DNA of 64,000 nucleotides, from positions 22,842,746 through 22,906,745 of the forward strand of contig OY979717.1 in assembly GCA_963855995.1 (NCBI GenBank). The letters run 5' to 3'. Of this stretch, positions 27,201-35,933 are shown piece after piece. The notes under the pieces were generated by a model that saw nothing but the letters and a program-made list of their open reading frames with translations, did not search any database and had not been told where the DNA came from. The stretch's first letter is position 1. Each line of letters starts with the position of its first letter. A program made the position numbers and the translations under genes. This stretch comes from Muricea muricata. Its lineage: Eukaryota > Cnidaria > Anthozoa > Malacalcyonacea > Plexauridae.

Positions 27201-30200
27201 AGTCAAACAGTACCATGCTTACCGCGCTGATTCTGGATTCAAGCCACTAAGTAGAAGTACACTTTTACGTATACTTGCTGTTTGTCCTGCTTCGACCCGC
27301 AAGTCACTCCAAGGGCTGGATTATGTAACCTCAGCGGGTGTACAAGAGTTTGAAGATTTGGCTGACGTAGTAGAAAGACTTGGAGATGCAGGTCAAGGAA
27401 TGGGGTGGACTAAGGACATGCAGATTCGCCTGCAAGCTGCAAAGCGCTATCGTAAAAGTGATTACAAGGTACAGCAAAATAAAATTGAAGAAAATAAAAT
27501 TGAATATAGTATGAAGGCTTTGACAAGGCGCTGATAGATTTAAAATTGAGATCCAAATGTATTGTTCTTCCAGCTATTGACATTTATCGTCCCCTGTCGT
27601 CTTGAAATAAATCTACTTGTATTACTATAAATTTAGAACAGTTTAGAGATTAAATTTAGAGATCTGTGGTTAGTCTGGAATAAATTTAGAGATCAGTCGT
27701 TGTATTGATCTCTAAATTTAATCTCTAAAATTATCTCTAATAAATTTATTTCAAGACGACTGGAGACAAGGGACAAAAGAAATCATGAATTTGAAGGAGT
27801 CTGTATATGTGTACAAATTTTTCTTGATTTACATAAACTTTAACTTTGTATTTCTCGTCTTACATGAAATGCATTCTCAAAATTACTTCGCCAATAGATT
27901 CTTGAAATTGGAGATCGAGTTTCACAAGCCATTTACAAAATTCGCGTCCATGTTGTATCAGATACACAACTCTCGCGTTTAGCTTGATTTTGTATATTCG
28001 ATACAATATGGCCACACGTGTTGTGAATAGTGCGTATATGATTATATGGGTTATTTTACAAGTGCACGTGTCCGAGCGTTCTACCGTGGCAGACCATTGC
28101 AGGATCTTTGCTCTGAGCGACCCAAACGAAAAAAAAATTCAGGAGGAGTGCAACCATGGCCACGAAGACGCGTGCGATCGATGAGATCAGTTAGTGTCGA
28201 CCATTGATGAAATATTTATTTATTTATTTATTTATTTACTTACAAAATTCGCCATCAACAAAATAAGGACAAAATTGACAACATAAAAAATACAAAGGCG
28301 GGGGCTGTCCACAGAGAAGAACTCCAATTACGGGACCCCAAATGTCTGTCCTTGTCATCCAAGGTGATAACTTGCTACCTAGTGTCAATGAAATGCTCAT
28401 ATTCACTGTGAAACAAGCGAAAACAAACATTTTTGCATGGAAGTTGCACATATTGAAAAATATTCACCAAGATGCAGCTAGGGTTGATGTGCTAGAAACT
28501 CTTGATGAATCATCTGTGTTAGTTGTCCAGGACTGGGCTATGAAATATCTGCCCAGAAAGTACCGTGAAAGCCAAACTGATTGGTTTGCCAAACGAGGTA
28601 TCCCTTGGCATATCAGCGTAGCCTTCAGGAAGGTCAGCGACCAACTTCAAATGTTGACCTTTGTTCACGTCTTTCAGGCTTGTAGTCAAGACTTCTACGC
28701 AGTCATAGCGGTGATGGAAGATGTAGTGAAACAGTTAAAGAATACCATGCCACAACTGAAGACCATTAACTACCGACAAGACAATGCTGGCTGTTATCAC
28801 AGCGGCCCCACAATAACCTGTGCAGGCAAAGTTTGAAAACAGCATGGTGTAGAAGTTAAAAGGCTTGATTTCTCCGATCCCCAGGGGGGGGGGGAAGGTG
28901 CATGTGACCGGAAGGCAGCGACCATAAAAGCACACATGCAGCTATACCTCAACTCAGGGCATGACATCGAAACCCCTGCATAAATGTGTGAAGCCATGCA
29001 ATCGTCCCATGGTATACCATCCCTCAGTGTTACCCTGTGCGAGTCAGTCTCCATTCCTGCAACAATGCCTGCTTACAAGCTCGATGGTGTAAGCACCCCC
29101 TACAATGTGGAATTTAAGAAAAATGGGATGCGTGTATGGAAAGCGTATGACTTGGGACCTGGACGATTTAGAACTGAGGAATGTTTCTCTAACGATATGC
29201 CGTCTGTTGTCGTGATTCAGGCGCACTCAGATAAATTTTCCGACGTTAAAAAACGAGTGTCAACACGACGAGTAAATGAAACGGGACTCATCGACGAAGA
29301 ACCGCCAGTAACATCAAGTGACTGTTCTCATGCCCTGAGGAAGGTTGCACAAGAACTTTTATGAGACACTCTTCTTTGATGCAGCATTTAGATTGTGGGA
29401 AACACCAACGTGCATTAGAGCGTGAGACACTCTTTGACAAGGCTTCCCTTGAATATGCGGAACAGCTAGAGAGAGAAGCTACCATGCAACCACAAGTTAG
29501 CGATGTCAGCGGTCAAACAATCTGTGTACACAAACGACTAATGGGCTGGGCCCTTAAAACGAGTGGGGCAGGAAAAACTAGATTTACTGAAAACCATAAA
29601 TCTTACCTGACTGCAAAGTTTAGGTTAGGTGAGCAGACTGGTTTAAAACTAAACCCCGCTGCAGTGGCTCGATCTATGATGTGCGCTAAGGCTCCAGATG
29701 GCAGTTTACTGTTTACAAGCGATGATTTCTCATAGCTAAACAAATCTCGGGTTTCTTTTCACATCTCGCATTCAAAAAAATTCTCAAAGAAGACGAGCGT
29801 TTGCAGCAAGGGGATATGGAGTAGAAGCTTCAGCTGCGTAGAAGCCAACATGGAAGCACTGTTAAGCAATGCAGAGCGAGAACTTGTCCAGAGACATCCT
29901 ATCGTTTACGACAGTTACAACTTGTGCGAACTTGCCTCACAAAAGAAGCTGAATAAGTTTTCCCTTCCTGTTTTGAACAGTATTTGTTCTTGCTTTGGAA
30001 TTAACACCGAAGATATCAAAAGTAAACGACGAAAGAAACCTTTTATCGAAAGACTACAATCAGTTTGTCAAGAGTGTGAATGCAACCAATGAAGCTCTTG
30101 AACTTCCTAGCCTGTCATAGCAGTACCTTGCTACTCCAGGAATCAAAAGAACGCAAAGTACTCCTCGATTGGCTCCTGTTGCTTCTCCGAATCGTGCACT

Positions 30201-33200
30201 AATAGGAAAGGCAATACAAAACTGCAAAAACCCGTTACAGAAAATAGAAAATACCACAAAATACGTTCTGATCGGTTCACGTTACTGTTTTATTGTATAT
30301 TGGCAATAATTTTATCCTCCATTTATCATGGATATATGCATTTTCAATCTTTGAAATATCATTGACATGCTTTTAGGGACCGATTAAATGAAGAGTCGCT
30401 CAGGTCCGTTTTGCGCATGTGCCATATGAAGTTCTCTAGTGTAAACAATGCCCAAATTTCGCGGTTCTTTCCACATTTTGTGATCGAAAACTCTGATGAA
30501 TCTATTCTGAGACATTTAAAGCAGAGTGAACCACAACAATATTAATTATTATCTGAGCCCATAAAATCATATGAATACAGGCTGCCAAACACACTGACAT
30601 TGGGCGGTTTGTTTTGATACAGACTTGATCGCTTCTTTAAACGAAAATACGAATATATGACATATGTGCTAGGTCAGAAAAGTGGTCGTTGTGTATAAAA
30701 TTGTTTTGTGAATATTTAGCAAAATTTTTAATTTTTGAAAATAAGTTCCATTAGTCAATCAAGCGATCGGCTACAAACATTTTTAGTTTACGTTAATTCA
30801 TTCAGATATATACTGTAAGTAACTGTCCATGTTCACATGGTTTATATTAGTTTAACATTTGAGAAAAAAGCCAATAAACAGTAAAGTGGCTCAAATTACC
30901 TACACTTTATATATTTCACGTTCACATAGAAAGAGAAACAAGTACAGATCTTTAAATTATAGATCTATTATCGGAACGGAATGTCTTATTGTTCGAAAAT
31001 TTAGGCACGTTTATGCTGTGATTTTCCCGATATTTAGGTCATTGCACTTTCGATATAAAAAAAAGCCCTAAAATAATTTTAAAATCAGGCTTTAGTGCAA
31101 CATTTGCTCATTCATTTCTCAAAATTTCAAGAAAATTTGAGTTTTACCGGGCAAATAAAATTCATTTTCTAAAAGTGCCCCAAATTAGATTTTTTTGATC
31201 GAAAAATAAAGCAATCATATCCCCCCTCCCACTATGATCTTGAAATATCGTCACAACGACTGCAAATTATACTTGCATTGTTGACAAACATCTTATAAAC
31301 TGACAAAAACCAAGTTTTCGATAGATTATGATACGCAATTATTTTGGCTAATTTTACGAAACTCAGGTACGGATTCAGGTTTTGTTTATTTTTCAGCGTT
31401 TAAAATAAGTTTGCTGGAAACAAACCCCACCACGTTTCTAAGCATACATTAGGGTATTACTGGACAGAATATAAGAGATTTTGATTTTTCATCATGTGCC
31501 ACATATTCTCGATTTTAATTTAGTGGACATTCCCTCTTGACTGAATTTTACACGATCAGATAAATCTGTTAATTGAGTCAGACAACCTCTTAATTATATA
31601 AAACATAGTATGGTCGACATCAAATTGTTCAAAACAGTGACAAAAAAGAAAACCGAAAAAAATAATCACAAATAAGTTACAATAATTAACTATTTCACTT
31701 ATCCGAAATTTTAACATCACTAATACTTCTCAATAAAACTAGAAGAAAGTTGCCTCTTAAATGCACCCTTGGACAAAATTTTCAAATCATAATTTATTCC
31801 ATTCCAAACCTTGGGACCTTGGAATCGAAGTGAAAATTTTCCATAATTAGTTCTTACTCTAGGAATATAATATGTATTTTTTGAGGCTAATCTTGTGTTA
31901 TAATTATGTTTTCTTTTAACTTGAACAAAAAAATCAGTAAATGCATCTAGTAAAACATTACGATAATAATCATACATAAACAACGAATTGGTTACATAAA
32001 CAAAATTTTCGAACTTTAACAAATTAAGATTTTTAAACAAAGGGCTAGAATGATCATCAAATTTCGCAAAACAGATTATCCGAACAACTCTCTTTTGAAG
32101 TAATATTAATGGATTTAGAGTAGAAGTATATGTATTGCCCCATAATAGTACACCATAGGTCAGAAATGGGTATTTCAATGAATAACACAATTGTAAAAGC
32201 ATTTTAAGGGTAACATAATATCGTACTTTTGAGAAAATCCCTATACTTCTCTTAATTTTTTTAGAAATATTATGAACATGAATTTTCCAATTTAGATGTG
32301 AATCGACGTAAATACCTATGTATTTTACACACTTTTCCTTCTTCAATGCCATTTGATTTAGGAATAATTTCAGATTGTAAACAAGTTTCTTTTGTAGGGG
32401 ATGAAAAATTACATAATTAGTCTTTTTTATGTTTAAAGACAATTTATTGGCACATAGCCAAGTGTGAATATTACCTAAATGAACATTAACAAGTTGTTCA
32501 AGATATTTTAAATTTTTGTGCGCAAAAAACAAATTCGAATCGTCTGGAAATAAATGAAAATCAAACAAGTCTAAACAATTTTTGAAATCATGACAGGAGA
32601 AAGAGCAATGGTCCTAATACACTTCCTTGTGGTACGCCACATTTAACAATCTTTTCTCCAGATCTCATGCTACCAATAGTGGTAAATTAAGCGTAACAGA
32701 ATGAGGGGTGGAGGTTGTTGCGCATGGTGGTGCAGGTGCATGGGGTTAAAGCTGATACTAATACTTTAATCACTATAATTTATTCCTCAATGTTTGTAGG
32801 TAGTAAGATTAGTAAGTGATTAGTAATTAGTAGTATCGGTATACACACTGTCATGTAACAATATATATTCCGCCTACTCATTTGTTCACTAAAATCAGGT
32901 GATATCGAAAAAGAAAATTCTATTTTACTGAGCGCGCAATTCACGCTCAGCCATTCAAATTCGAAAAAGATTTAATTTTGCATGAAAATTATTTTTCTGC
33001 AAAAATTTTATTGGTGCAATAAGAAAGTATATTCATTCGGAAAAAATCCCACCAACTCGACTATCGCCTCAAGAAATGGAAATGCATAACATGTTTTTAC
33101 CACGTAATTTTTTTTCTATAATTGCACTTCCAAACATTCTTTACTCGTACAATGTTTGGATCAACTAGCGACTAAATGATTAAACAATAATATTTTGGAA

Positions 33201-34770
33201 TATATTTTTGACAGTATAAACTTTGCTTCATCGATTGCACAGTCGGTTTACAATCGCTATCAAATGCTTTTGCCTACCTGCTTTTGATGGCAATTCCACA
33301 GCTAGAGTTGTATCTAAAATAACAAGACACTACTGTGACATGGCCATTGGAAGTGTAACGCACAAAGCCGTGTTAAGTTACACGAAGTGAAAAAAACAAG
33401 GCGGGAAAGAGCTTGAGTCACTTGCAGCTTTTATAACCGAAACATAATTACATGGAAATCTTAAATTATTATGGAAACACAGGGAAACAAAAACGCCCAA
33501 TTTTAAACATGAATGTGCGGTGTTGATGTTGTGGTCGCAATTTTGGTGTGAAAGGCTTGAAGGGCAACGTCTAAAAATAGTGGAAACGCCGGGCTGCCTT
33601 TGCCCTGACATCAAAATTTATCAAGTCTTTGAAATAACTATTTAACTAGTGGTAATATTCAAGCGCAAAAATACCACAATAACTTTAAATCAGCATGAGC
33701 CCCTCATCCGGATTTACTATATTAGTGAATTGCTAAAAGCCTCCCACCTTCCGCGCCCGTCCACCCACGCCTTAAAGTGGATCTTGCTTTAATAATGTTA
33801 AGTCAATGTCTAATTGTTACGGTGCACTACGTTGTCGCGAATTTACTATATTAGTAAATTCAGAGGCGTTTAAGAATTTACTGATATAGTAAATTCAGAG
33901 GAGGAGCTCATGTTGCTTTAAATTGACCCTCCCATCAAAACAATGTTGAGTGACTCCTCTTTGAAAGTTTTCCTCATTGGATCTGGAAAGTAGGGAGCTA
34001 AAAGATTGTCCAAGATTGTAGCATGTGGACAACGTCAAATCTTGACTGTCGAATTGCACTTAGACTGTTGACATCTTGCAACAGACTGTCGGTCAACAAG
34101 CTGTCGCATACCATGTGGATGCATCATGATATTATGAGCTTGTTTTCAGAAGTTATATTCAAGATGTCAACCAGCTTGCAGCACCTTGCTCGCTTTCGGC
34201 GCTGTGTATGTGACCAACAACTCAAGTGTGAGGGCCAATTGTCTATTATTAATATTACCTGTAATGTTTGCATGTCTGTTGTAATACCAGCATTCAGGAG
34301 AGTCACCAGCATTTCTATACGGCTGAAGTTCGCAATGAGCCCGTTTGTTTCGCTCTATGTCATTTGGGAAGCGAGCCTTTATATATTTTTCGAAAAGCTT
34401 CCACAATGGGCCGCAGCTACTAGTAAGCTCTAGACACGATTCCCGACAAACCTTTGTACCTCGGAATACGTTTTTGGTGCTATCGCAACTCGGAAAATAC
34501 ATACGACATAGTAATATTATTACGTTCTTCAGGCACTTTTTAATGAAAGGGATGTCCATTTTAAAATATTCGCTTGCTTTAGATGGGTCAAGATTTAAGA
34601 TTGAATCCATGTGTGCAATTTCATTTCCATGAGTTTGTTCAGAGGCCGTCGCATACACGTAACTGGGCAGTGTAACTCCATGATTTTGACAAAAAGGACG
34701 GGAGAAGTTTACCAGAGGATAACATGAACTTGAGTTAAGAAATGGCTCAGCTTCTGCTGGGACGCACGTT
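8715..34770 (-). CDS. Gene B: Frizzled-CRD / Kringle / 3xTSP1 transmembrane receptor without kinase
   Basis: Seven exons, read from high to low coordinates: Frizzled CRD (34770-34259), Kringle (18137-17895), TSP1 (17150-16974), TSP1 (16885-16709), TSP1 (16476-16303), membrane helix (9645-9544) and cytoplasmic tail (9220-8715, TGA stop). The CRD exon starts in phase 2 and every later junction is phase 1, with GT..AG sites, giving one open product of about 630 residues plus an unseen signal-peptide exon. CRD followed by Kringle is the ROR-family signature; ROR itself has an Ig domain in front and a kinase behind, and neither is here. The CRD-Kringle intron is 16 kb and full of transposons, so linkage of the CRD exon is inferred from phase, order and gene A's compact arrangement. 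It is likely a cell-surface Wnt-class co-receptor signalling through docking tyrosines (inference). Confidence 0.75.
9544..9645 (-). CDS. Gene B transmembrane exon
   Basis: A 102-nt phase 1-1 exon (acceptor ACATTTCAG, donor AAAG/GTGAGA). It encodes 34 residues: a short linker, a hydrophobic helix running from NIGIVVGVLF to CFIFI, and an RRRR stop-transfer run. It is too short for most ORF finders but clearly homologous to the gene C exon at 55482-55589. Confidence 0.88.
9941..12815 (+). mobile_element. Decayed CR1-like LINE with CCCH ORF1, endonuclease and RT
   Basis: A full-length but broken non-LTR element in the gene B intron. ORF1 (9941-10458) begins with a CCCH-type finger, CPFLRQKGFCLKEPTCDFFH (C-x8-C-x5-C-x3-H). 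ORF2 pieces follow: an AP-endonuclease start (DIVCRTETWLS, 10564-10833); an RT thumb-side block (APGPNDIPNLILKSF, 11184-11471); RT motif A and B region (FADFRKEFDLIDHK to GGIP, 11598-11798); then a degraded KFVDDLTVLG catalytic box near 11860. The 3' end is a TTATTATTATTATCATT microsatellite (12781-12815), the usual tail of such elements. Several stops and frameshifts; inactive. Confidence 0.8.
12866..13740. mobile_element. Inverted-array element built of ~20-bp GTTCTACAAAGCGATAT units
   Basis: Left arm at 12866-13000 and right arm at 13605-13740 are arrays of the same ~20-bp unit in opposite orientation; the block ACTGATAT.TTAATCTACAAAGAGA occurs inverted in both. The 600-bp centre has no coding frame. 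Structure fits a foldback-like non-autonomous DNA transposon. Target duplications were not resolved. Confidence 0.6.
13811..14564 (+). pseudogene. P-element/THAP9-type transposase N-terminal fragment
   Basis: The frame 14187-14564 has a short coiled-coil start (ECKQLERRIKVLESRIKD), an internal Pro run encoded by a C20 tract (14320-14339), then a block RRYHPQIIRFALPLHAKSSA and LPSERVLRDYENYF. That block resembles the region before the catalytic core in P-element and THAP9 transposases (recognised from memory). The earlier frame 13811-14017 (ICDGVPQ to FPLTVK) may be the upstream part in another frame. The catalytic domain is absent; a 5' fragment only. Confidence 0.6.
14565..16302. other. Gene B intron, no feature recognised
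   Basis: AT-rich, stops in all frames. Small frames at 14941-15144 and 15430-15621 match nothing I know. Confidence 0.45.
16303..16476 (-). CDS. Gene B TSP1 exon 3
   Basis: A 174-nt phase 1-1 exon encoding a thrombospondin type-1 repeat: CNCGNWTKFAPC, NVTCGEGVEIWTRKC, GNCSKQG, ETRSCKMKICPG. It has six cysteines and the TCGxG turn. It is the most membrane-proximal repeat. It replaces the usual WSxW with NWTKF, as does its gene C counterpart. Confidence 0.9.
16709..16885 (-). CDS. Gene B TSP1 exon 2
   Basis: A 177-nt phase 1-1 exon: NGGYGNWS, CNVSCGYGVETWQRTC, PKYGGQNCS, ETRNCSRKPCP. Classic TSP1 with three disulfide pairs expected. Donor is CCAA/GTAATA. The gene C counterpart has been duplicated. 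Confidence 0.92.
16974..17150 (-). CDS. Gene B TSP1 exon 1
   Basis: A 177-nt phase 1-1 exon following the Kringle: DGGYSNWSVNSTC, EACGQGFETWFRRC, PKYGGRNCSHLGK, KRCSAKSCPG. Acceptor TTTTTCCATAG, donor CCTG/GTGAGT. The paralogous exon in gene C is at 60635-60811. Confidence 0.92.
17895..18137 (-). CDS. Gene B Kringle exon
   Basis: A 243-nt phase 1-1 exon, the same length as in genes A and C. Hallmarks: NYHGNISVTASGIPCQSW, CPHRHTM, NFCRNPQNSGKQPWCFTTD, YCDIAKC. The extra seventh cysteine (EQCPH) is present. Acceptor TTTTTCCAAG, donor CCAG/GTATAC. Confidence 0.92.
18190..18305. repeat. Dispersed repeat, copy 1 (other copy 52940-53030)
   Basis: The run around GCGACTATCACGCAATCTGC (18239-18258), with flanking CATTGCAGTTG and an ATCTGCTAGC hairpin, recurs at 52940-53030 in the same orientation. 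Probably a small non-autonomous element. Ends not defined. Confidence 0.55.
18311..19039. other. Gene B intron, no feature recognised
   Basis: AT-rich sequence with a short CATG run (18682-18698). No coding frame or structured repeat is seen. Confidence 0.4.
19040..20290 (-). mobile_element. LINE reverse transcriptase fragment (3' part)
   Basis: Minus-strand pieces in order: LVLSDLLKAIDSINHHRLLHK (motif A, about 20110-20040), a degraded GSTRSALLFCIYLNDLPS block, an intact YVDD catalytic box (19886-19897), then a C-terminal region ending in a RSFAYRAVHLWNNLDKSL block near 19190-19120. Frameshifts separate the pieces. The 5' half, including the endonuclease, is missing, as expected for 5' truncation. 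Confidence 0.72.
20291..23310. other. Gene B intron, mostly featureless
   Basis: No exon or transposon coding region is recognised. It holds a perfect 38-bp palindrome (20869-20906), a GC hairpin CCCGGGCTTCGCCCGGG near 21807-21823, a C run with short CA repeat at 22087-22116, and A/T-rich stretches. Confidence 0.45.
20869..20906. repeat. Perfect 38-bp palindrome
   Basis: The 19 bases before the centre at 20887/20888 (ending CCCCCAGACACG) are an exact reverse complement of the 19 after it, with no spacer. It could form a cruciform. Purpose unknown. Confidence 0.9.
23311..24020. repeat. Left terminal inverted repeat of the 8.2-kb element
   Basis: Pairs with 30830-31541 in inverse orientation, with frequent substitutions and small indels. 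The outermost shared bases are AGAGG(A/G)(G/A)ATGTCCACT. A clear target-site duplication was not found, so the exact outer ends are uncertain by a few bases. Confidence 0.68.
24806..25247 (+). pseudogene. N-terminal exon of the transposon protein
   Basis: The informative part is about 25038-25247: DIATWTICPAHRSCLGIR, an in-frame TAG at 25097-25099, then RCRIPPGISEH, DRGIGKRESRQIFRQTG and VPVGSG at a GTAAGT donor. The spaced Cys/His residues look zinc-binding. The TAG replaces what I recall as a conserved Trp of the family. Frames before 25038 may not be coding. Confidence 0.5.
25600..25705 (+). repeat. Internal direct copy of part of the left TIR
   Basis: The stretch beginning AACGTGGTGGGCTTTGTTTCC and ending near ATTAGCCAAAATAATAG is a diverged copy, in the same orientation, of TIR bases about 23410-23510. 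Confidence 0.6.
25959..26092. mobile_element. 134-bp hairpin MITE
   Basis: Ends ATAGAGTTGACGTTTGCGGG and its imperfect reverse complement at 26070-26092, extended inward by the paired runs ATATGTTTTTGGCC and GGCCAAAAACATAT. A central GCTCGAGCGTAGCGAG segment. Non-coding. Confidence 0.65.
26461..27468 (+). pseudogene. Middle exon of the transposon protein (one in-frame stop)
   Basis: Acceptor AAATTATACAG at 26460; open through 336 codons except a TAG at 26863-26865 (CECY/stop/EADHWETRR); probable donor AAG/GTACAG at 27468. The product is mostly helical with blocks WETRRQILSIMADKVPYSKL, GLTRYRFTEARRH, HIAQDLPFGKKSI, PLSRSTLLRILAVC and SLQGLDYVTSAG. I recognise these as typical of the cnidarian family noted for the element, whose biochemical role is undescribed as far as I know. 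No catalytic motif lies in this part. Confidence 0.6.
27590..27775. mobile_element. ~190-bp MITE inserted in the transposon intron
   Basis: GTCGTCTTGAAATAAAT (27596-27612) is an exact reverse complement of 27744-27760. The inside carries further inverted AATTTAGAGAT/ATCTCTAAATT copies, giving a strong hairpin. Non-coding. Confidence 0.7.
28060..28186 (+). pseudogene. Short exon of the transposon protein
   Basis: After a possible acceptor TATTTTACAAG, the frame reads HVSERSTVADHCRIFALSDP, then ECNHGHEDACDR with closely spaced Cys and His, then a TGA. It continues the middle exon in family order. A (ATTT)n run (28209-28238) follows, probably the border of a small insertion before the next coding piece. 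Confidence 0.5.
28342..29735 (+). pseudogene. Putative DDE catalytic core and C2H2 finger of the transposon protein (broken)
   Basis: Four pieces. 28342-28836: HQDAARVDVL, then VVQDWAMKYLPRKYRES with a candidate first Asp at residue 64, and NYRQDNAGCYH with a second at residue 147; TGA at 28834. About 28840-28980: RLDFSDPQGG and ACDRKAATIKAHMQLYLNSG, disturbed by a G run near 28884. 28984-29364: STPYNVEF to PSVVVIQAHSDKF. About 29318-29735, shifted frame: a C2H2 finger (CPEEGC, then HLDCGKH) and GWALKTSGAGKTRFTENHK. The strand-end Asp residues in this order suggest an RNase H-fold DDE transposase or integrase; the superfamily is not assigned and the catalytic reading is inference. Confidence 0.58.
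29850..30092 (+). pseudogene. C-terminal domain of the transposon protein
   Basis: 80 residues with HPIVYDSYNLCELASQKKL and FSLPVLNSICSCFGI, then a basic KSKRRKKPF run. The helix-turn-helix spacing resembles a small SAP-like DNA-binding domain (inference). It follows the catalytic pieces in the expected order. Confidence 0.5.
30830..31541. repeat. Right terminal inverted repeat of the 8.2-kb element
   Basis: Reverse complement of 23311-24020. It carries the same features inverted: CACCACGTTTCTAAGCATAC, the AGATTATGATACGCAATTAT block and the (A/C)CTAAATATCGGGAAAATC counterpart near 31020-31040. Confidence 0.68.
31720..32690 (-). mobile_element. LINE reverse transcriptase, 282-residue open C-terminal part
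   Basis: The minus frame 32568-31720 is open for 282 codons: a catalytic-box region FPDDSNLFFAHKNL (usual A-D-D is P-D-D), ANKLSLNIKKTNYVIFHP, VKYIGIYVDSHLNWK, then the typical C-terminal thumb/connection blocks (YPFLTYGVLLWG, LQKRVVRIICF, FQGPKVWNGI). Upstream, in a shifted frame, GVPQGSVLGPLLFLLS (about 32640-32590) is motif B, so a small deletion separates them. The 5' part is missing. Non-LTR, CR1/L2-like group. Confidence 0.8.
32701..34258. other. Gene B intron just downstream of the Frizzled exon
   Basis: No exon or transposon protein is recognised. It contains a cluster of GAATTTACTATATTAGTAAATTC-type palindromes (33713-33897). The frame at 33378-33614 (minus) has no domain. Confidence 0.4.
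33713..33897. repeat. Three copies of a near-palindromic TTTACTATATTAGTAAA motif
   Basis: Copies near 33713-33733, 33838-33860 and 33875-33897; the latter two are followed by the same AGAGG. Likely termini or internal repeats of a small element. Confidence 0.55.
34259..34770 (-). CDS. Gene B Frizzled cysteine-rich domain exon
   Basis: A 512-nt exon, phase 2 in (acceptor TTGTACAG) and phase 1 out (ACAG/GTAATA), exactly as in gene A. About 170 residues with the cysteines TCVP, SCYP, PFCQN, KCLK, LCRMYFPSCD, VCRESC, SSCGPL, HCELQ, plus PEC. It has an 8-9 residue longer loop between Cys3 and Cys4 than gene A. No signal-peptide exon was found upstream; the minisatellite element begins only 90 bp away. 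Confidence 0.88.
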
Positions 34771-34959
34771 CTGTACAATTTAAAATTTAAACAACTTAAG
34801 TGAAATACATTTGTAGTGTAATGCATGTTTTATTAGTTTGTACGTCGAATTATAGTGGTTTGTACGGTGGCCAACAAGGTTCATCGCTTAAAAAAAGTAA
34901 AATAAAGAAATAAAATTCCAACACAAGTTAATATACTCATAACGTAGGTTAATATAAGA

Positions 34960-35632
34960 TATCGCAAGTAAAAAAAGCTGCAACGCAAGCAATAAAAGCT
35001 AAAACGCAAGTAATAAAAGCTACAATGCGAGTAATAAAAGCTACAACGCAAGTAATAAAAGTTACAACGCAAGTAATAAAAGCCACAACGCAAGTAATAA
35101 AAACTACAACGCAAGTAATAAAAGCCACAACACAAGTAATAAAAGCTACAACGCAGGTAATAAAAGCTACAACGCAAGTAATAAGAACTGCAACGCAAGT
35201 AACAAAAGCGGCAGCGCAAGTAATAAAAGCTACAACGCAGGTAATAAAAGCTACAACGCAAGTAATAAGAACTACAACGCAAGTACTAAGAGCTACAACG
35301 CAAGTAATAAAAGCTAAAACGCAAGTAATAAAAGCTAAAACGCAAGTAATAAAAGCTAAAACGCAAGTAATAAAAGCTACAACGCAAGTAATAAAAGCTA
35401 AAACGCAAGTAATAAAAGCTAAAACGCAAGTAATAAAAGCTAAAACGCAAGTAATAAAAGCTACAACGCGAGTAATAAAAGCTACAACGCAAGTAATAAA
35501 AGTTACAACGCAAGTAATAAAAGCCACAACGCAAGTAATAAAAACTACAACGCAAGTAATAAAAGCCGCAACGCAAGTAATAAAAGCTACAACGCAGGTA
35601 ATAAAAGCTACAACGCAAGAAATAAGAACTAC
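34960..35632. repeat. 21-bp minisatellite with 441-bp higher-order period
   Basis: About 32 copies of a 21-bp unit (core CGCAAGTAATAAAAGCTAC). Variant units repeat in order: the series starting at 35022 recurs at 35463, a shift of 441 bp = 21 x 21, seen in the GTTAC, GCCAC and AAACTAC variants. Because the unit is a multiple of three, several frames stay open on both strands; these are not genes. Confidence 0.9.
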
Positions 35633-35933
35633 TAATAGTCTAGGTCCTGTATAAGGTTTTGTATGCGTTTCATTCACCAGAGATAATCTCAACTGTTTTA
35701 GGGTAAAATGACCATGTCGGTCAACATGGCATATGTGCCAAAACCTGAATCCGGGACGAAAGTCCTCAAAATGACCCCGCCCTGAAACGGCAGTGTCGAC
35801 ATAGCTCTAACTTCAGACCAATGCAAGCAACAGCCTGTCTGAAGTGCCTATAGTGTTTAGAAGGGTTGTTTATAGGGGTGGTTATTAGAAGCAAAACATT
35901 GCCTAACTATAATATTTTCCAAGAAAATCACCA

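Larger units (their letters stand above)
23311..31541 (+). mobile_element. 8.2-kb DNA transposon with ~0.7-kb terminal inverted repeats
   Basis: Left arm 23311-24020 and right arm 30830-31541 are diverged reverse complements over most of their length; shared blocks include GGCACATGATG, TACCCTAATGTATGCT, AACGTGGTGGGG and ATCTATCGAAAACTTGG. Between them, on the plus strand, lie the broken exons of one protein family: an N-terminal zinc-binding-like block, a helical middle region, a putative DDE core, a C2H2 finger and a C-terminal domain. I recall this family as multi-copy and uncharacterised in coral and anemone genomes (memory, not searched). The copy is dead: several stops and frameshifts, and nested small elements. 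It sits in gene B's long intron. Confidence 0.68.

Noticed and set aside
34960..35632. Regular repeats resembling a CRISPR array
   Set aside because: Units are contiguous with no unique spacers, and the setting is a eukaryotic genome.
34881..35692. Long frames on both strands with VIKATTQ-, AFITCVV- or YYLRCSF-type repeats
   Set aside because: All come from one 21-bp minisatellite whose length is a multiple of three.
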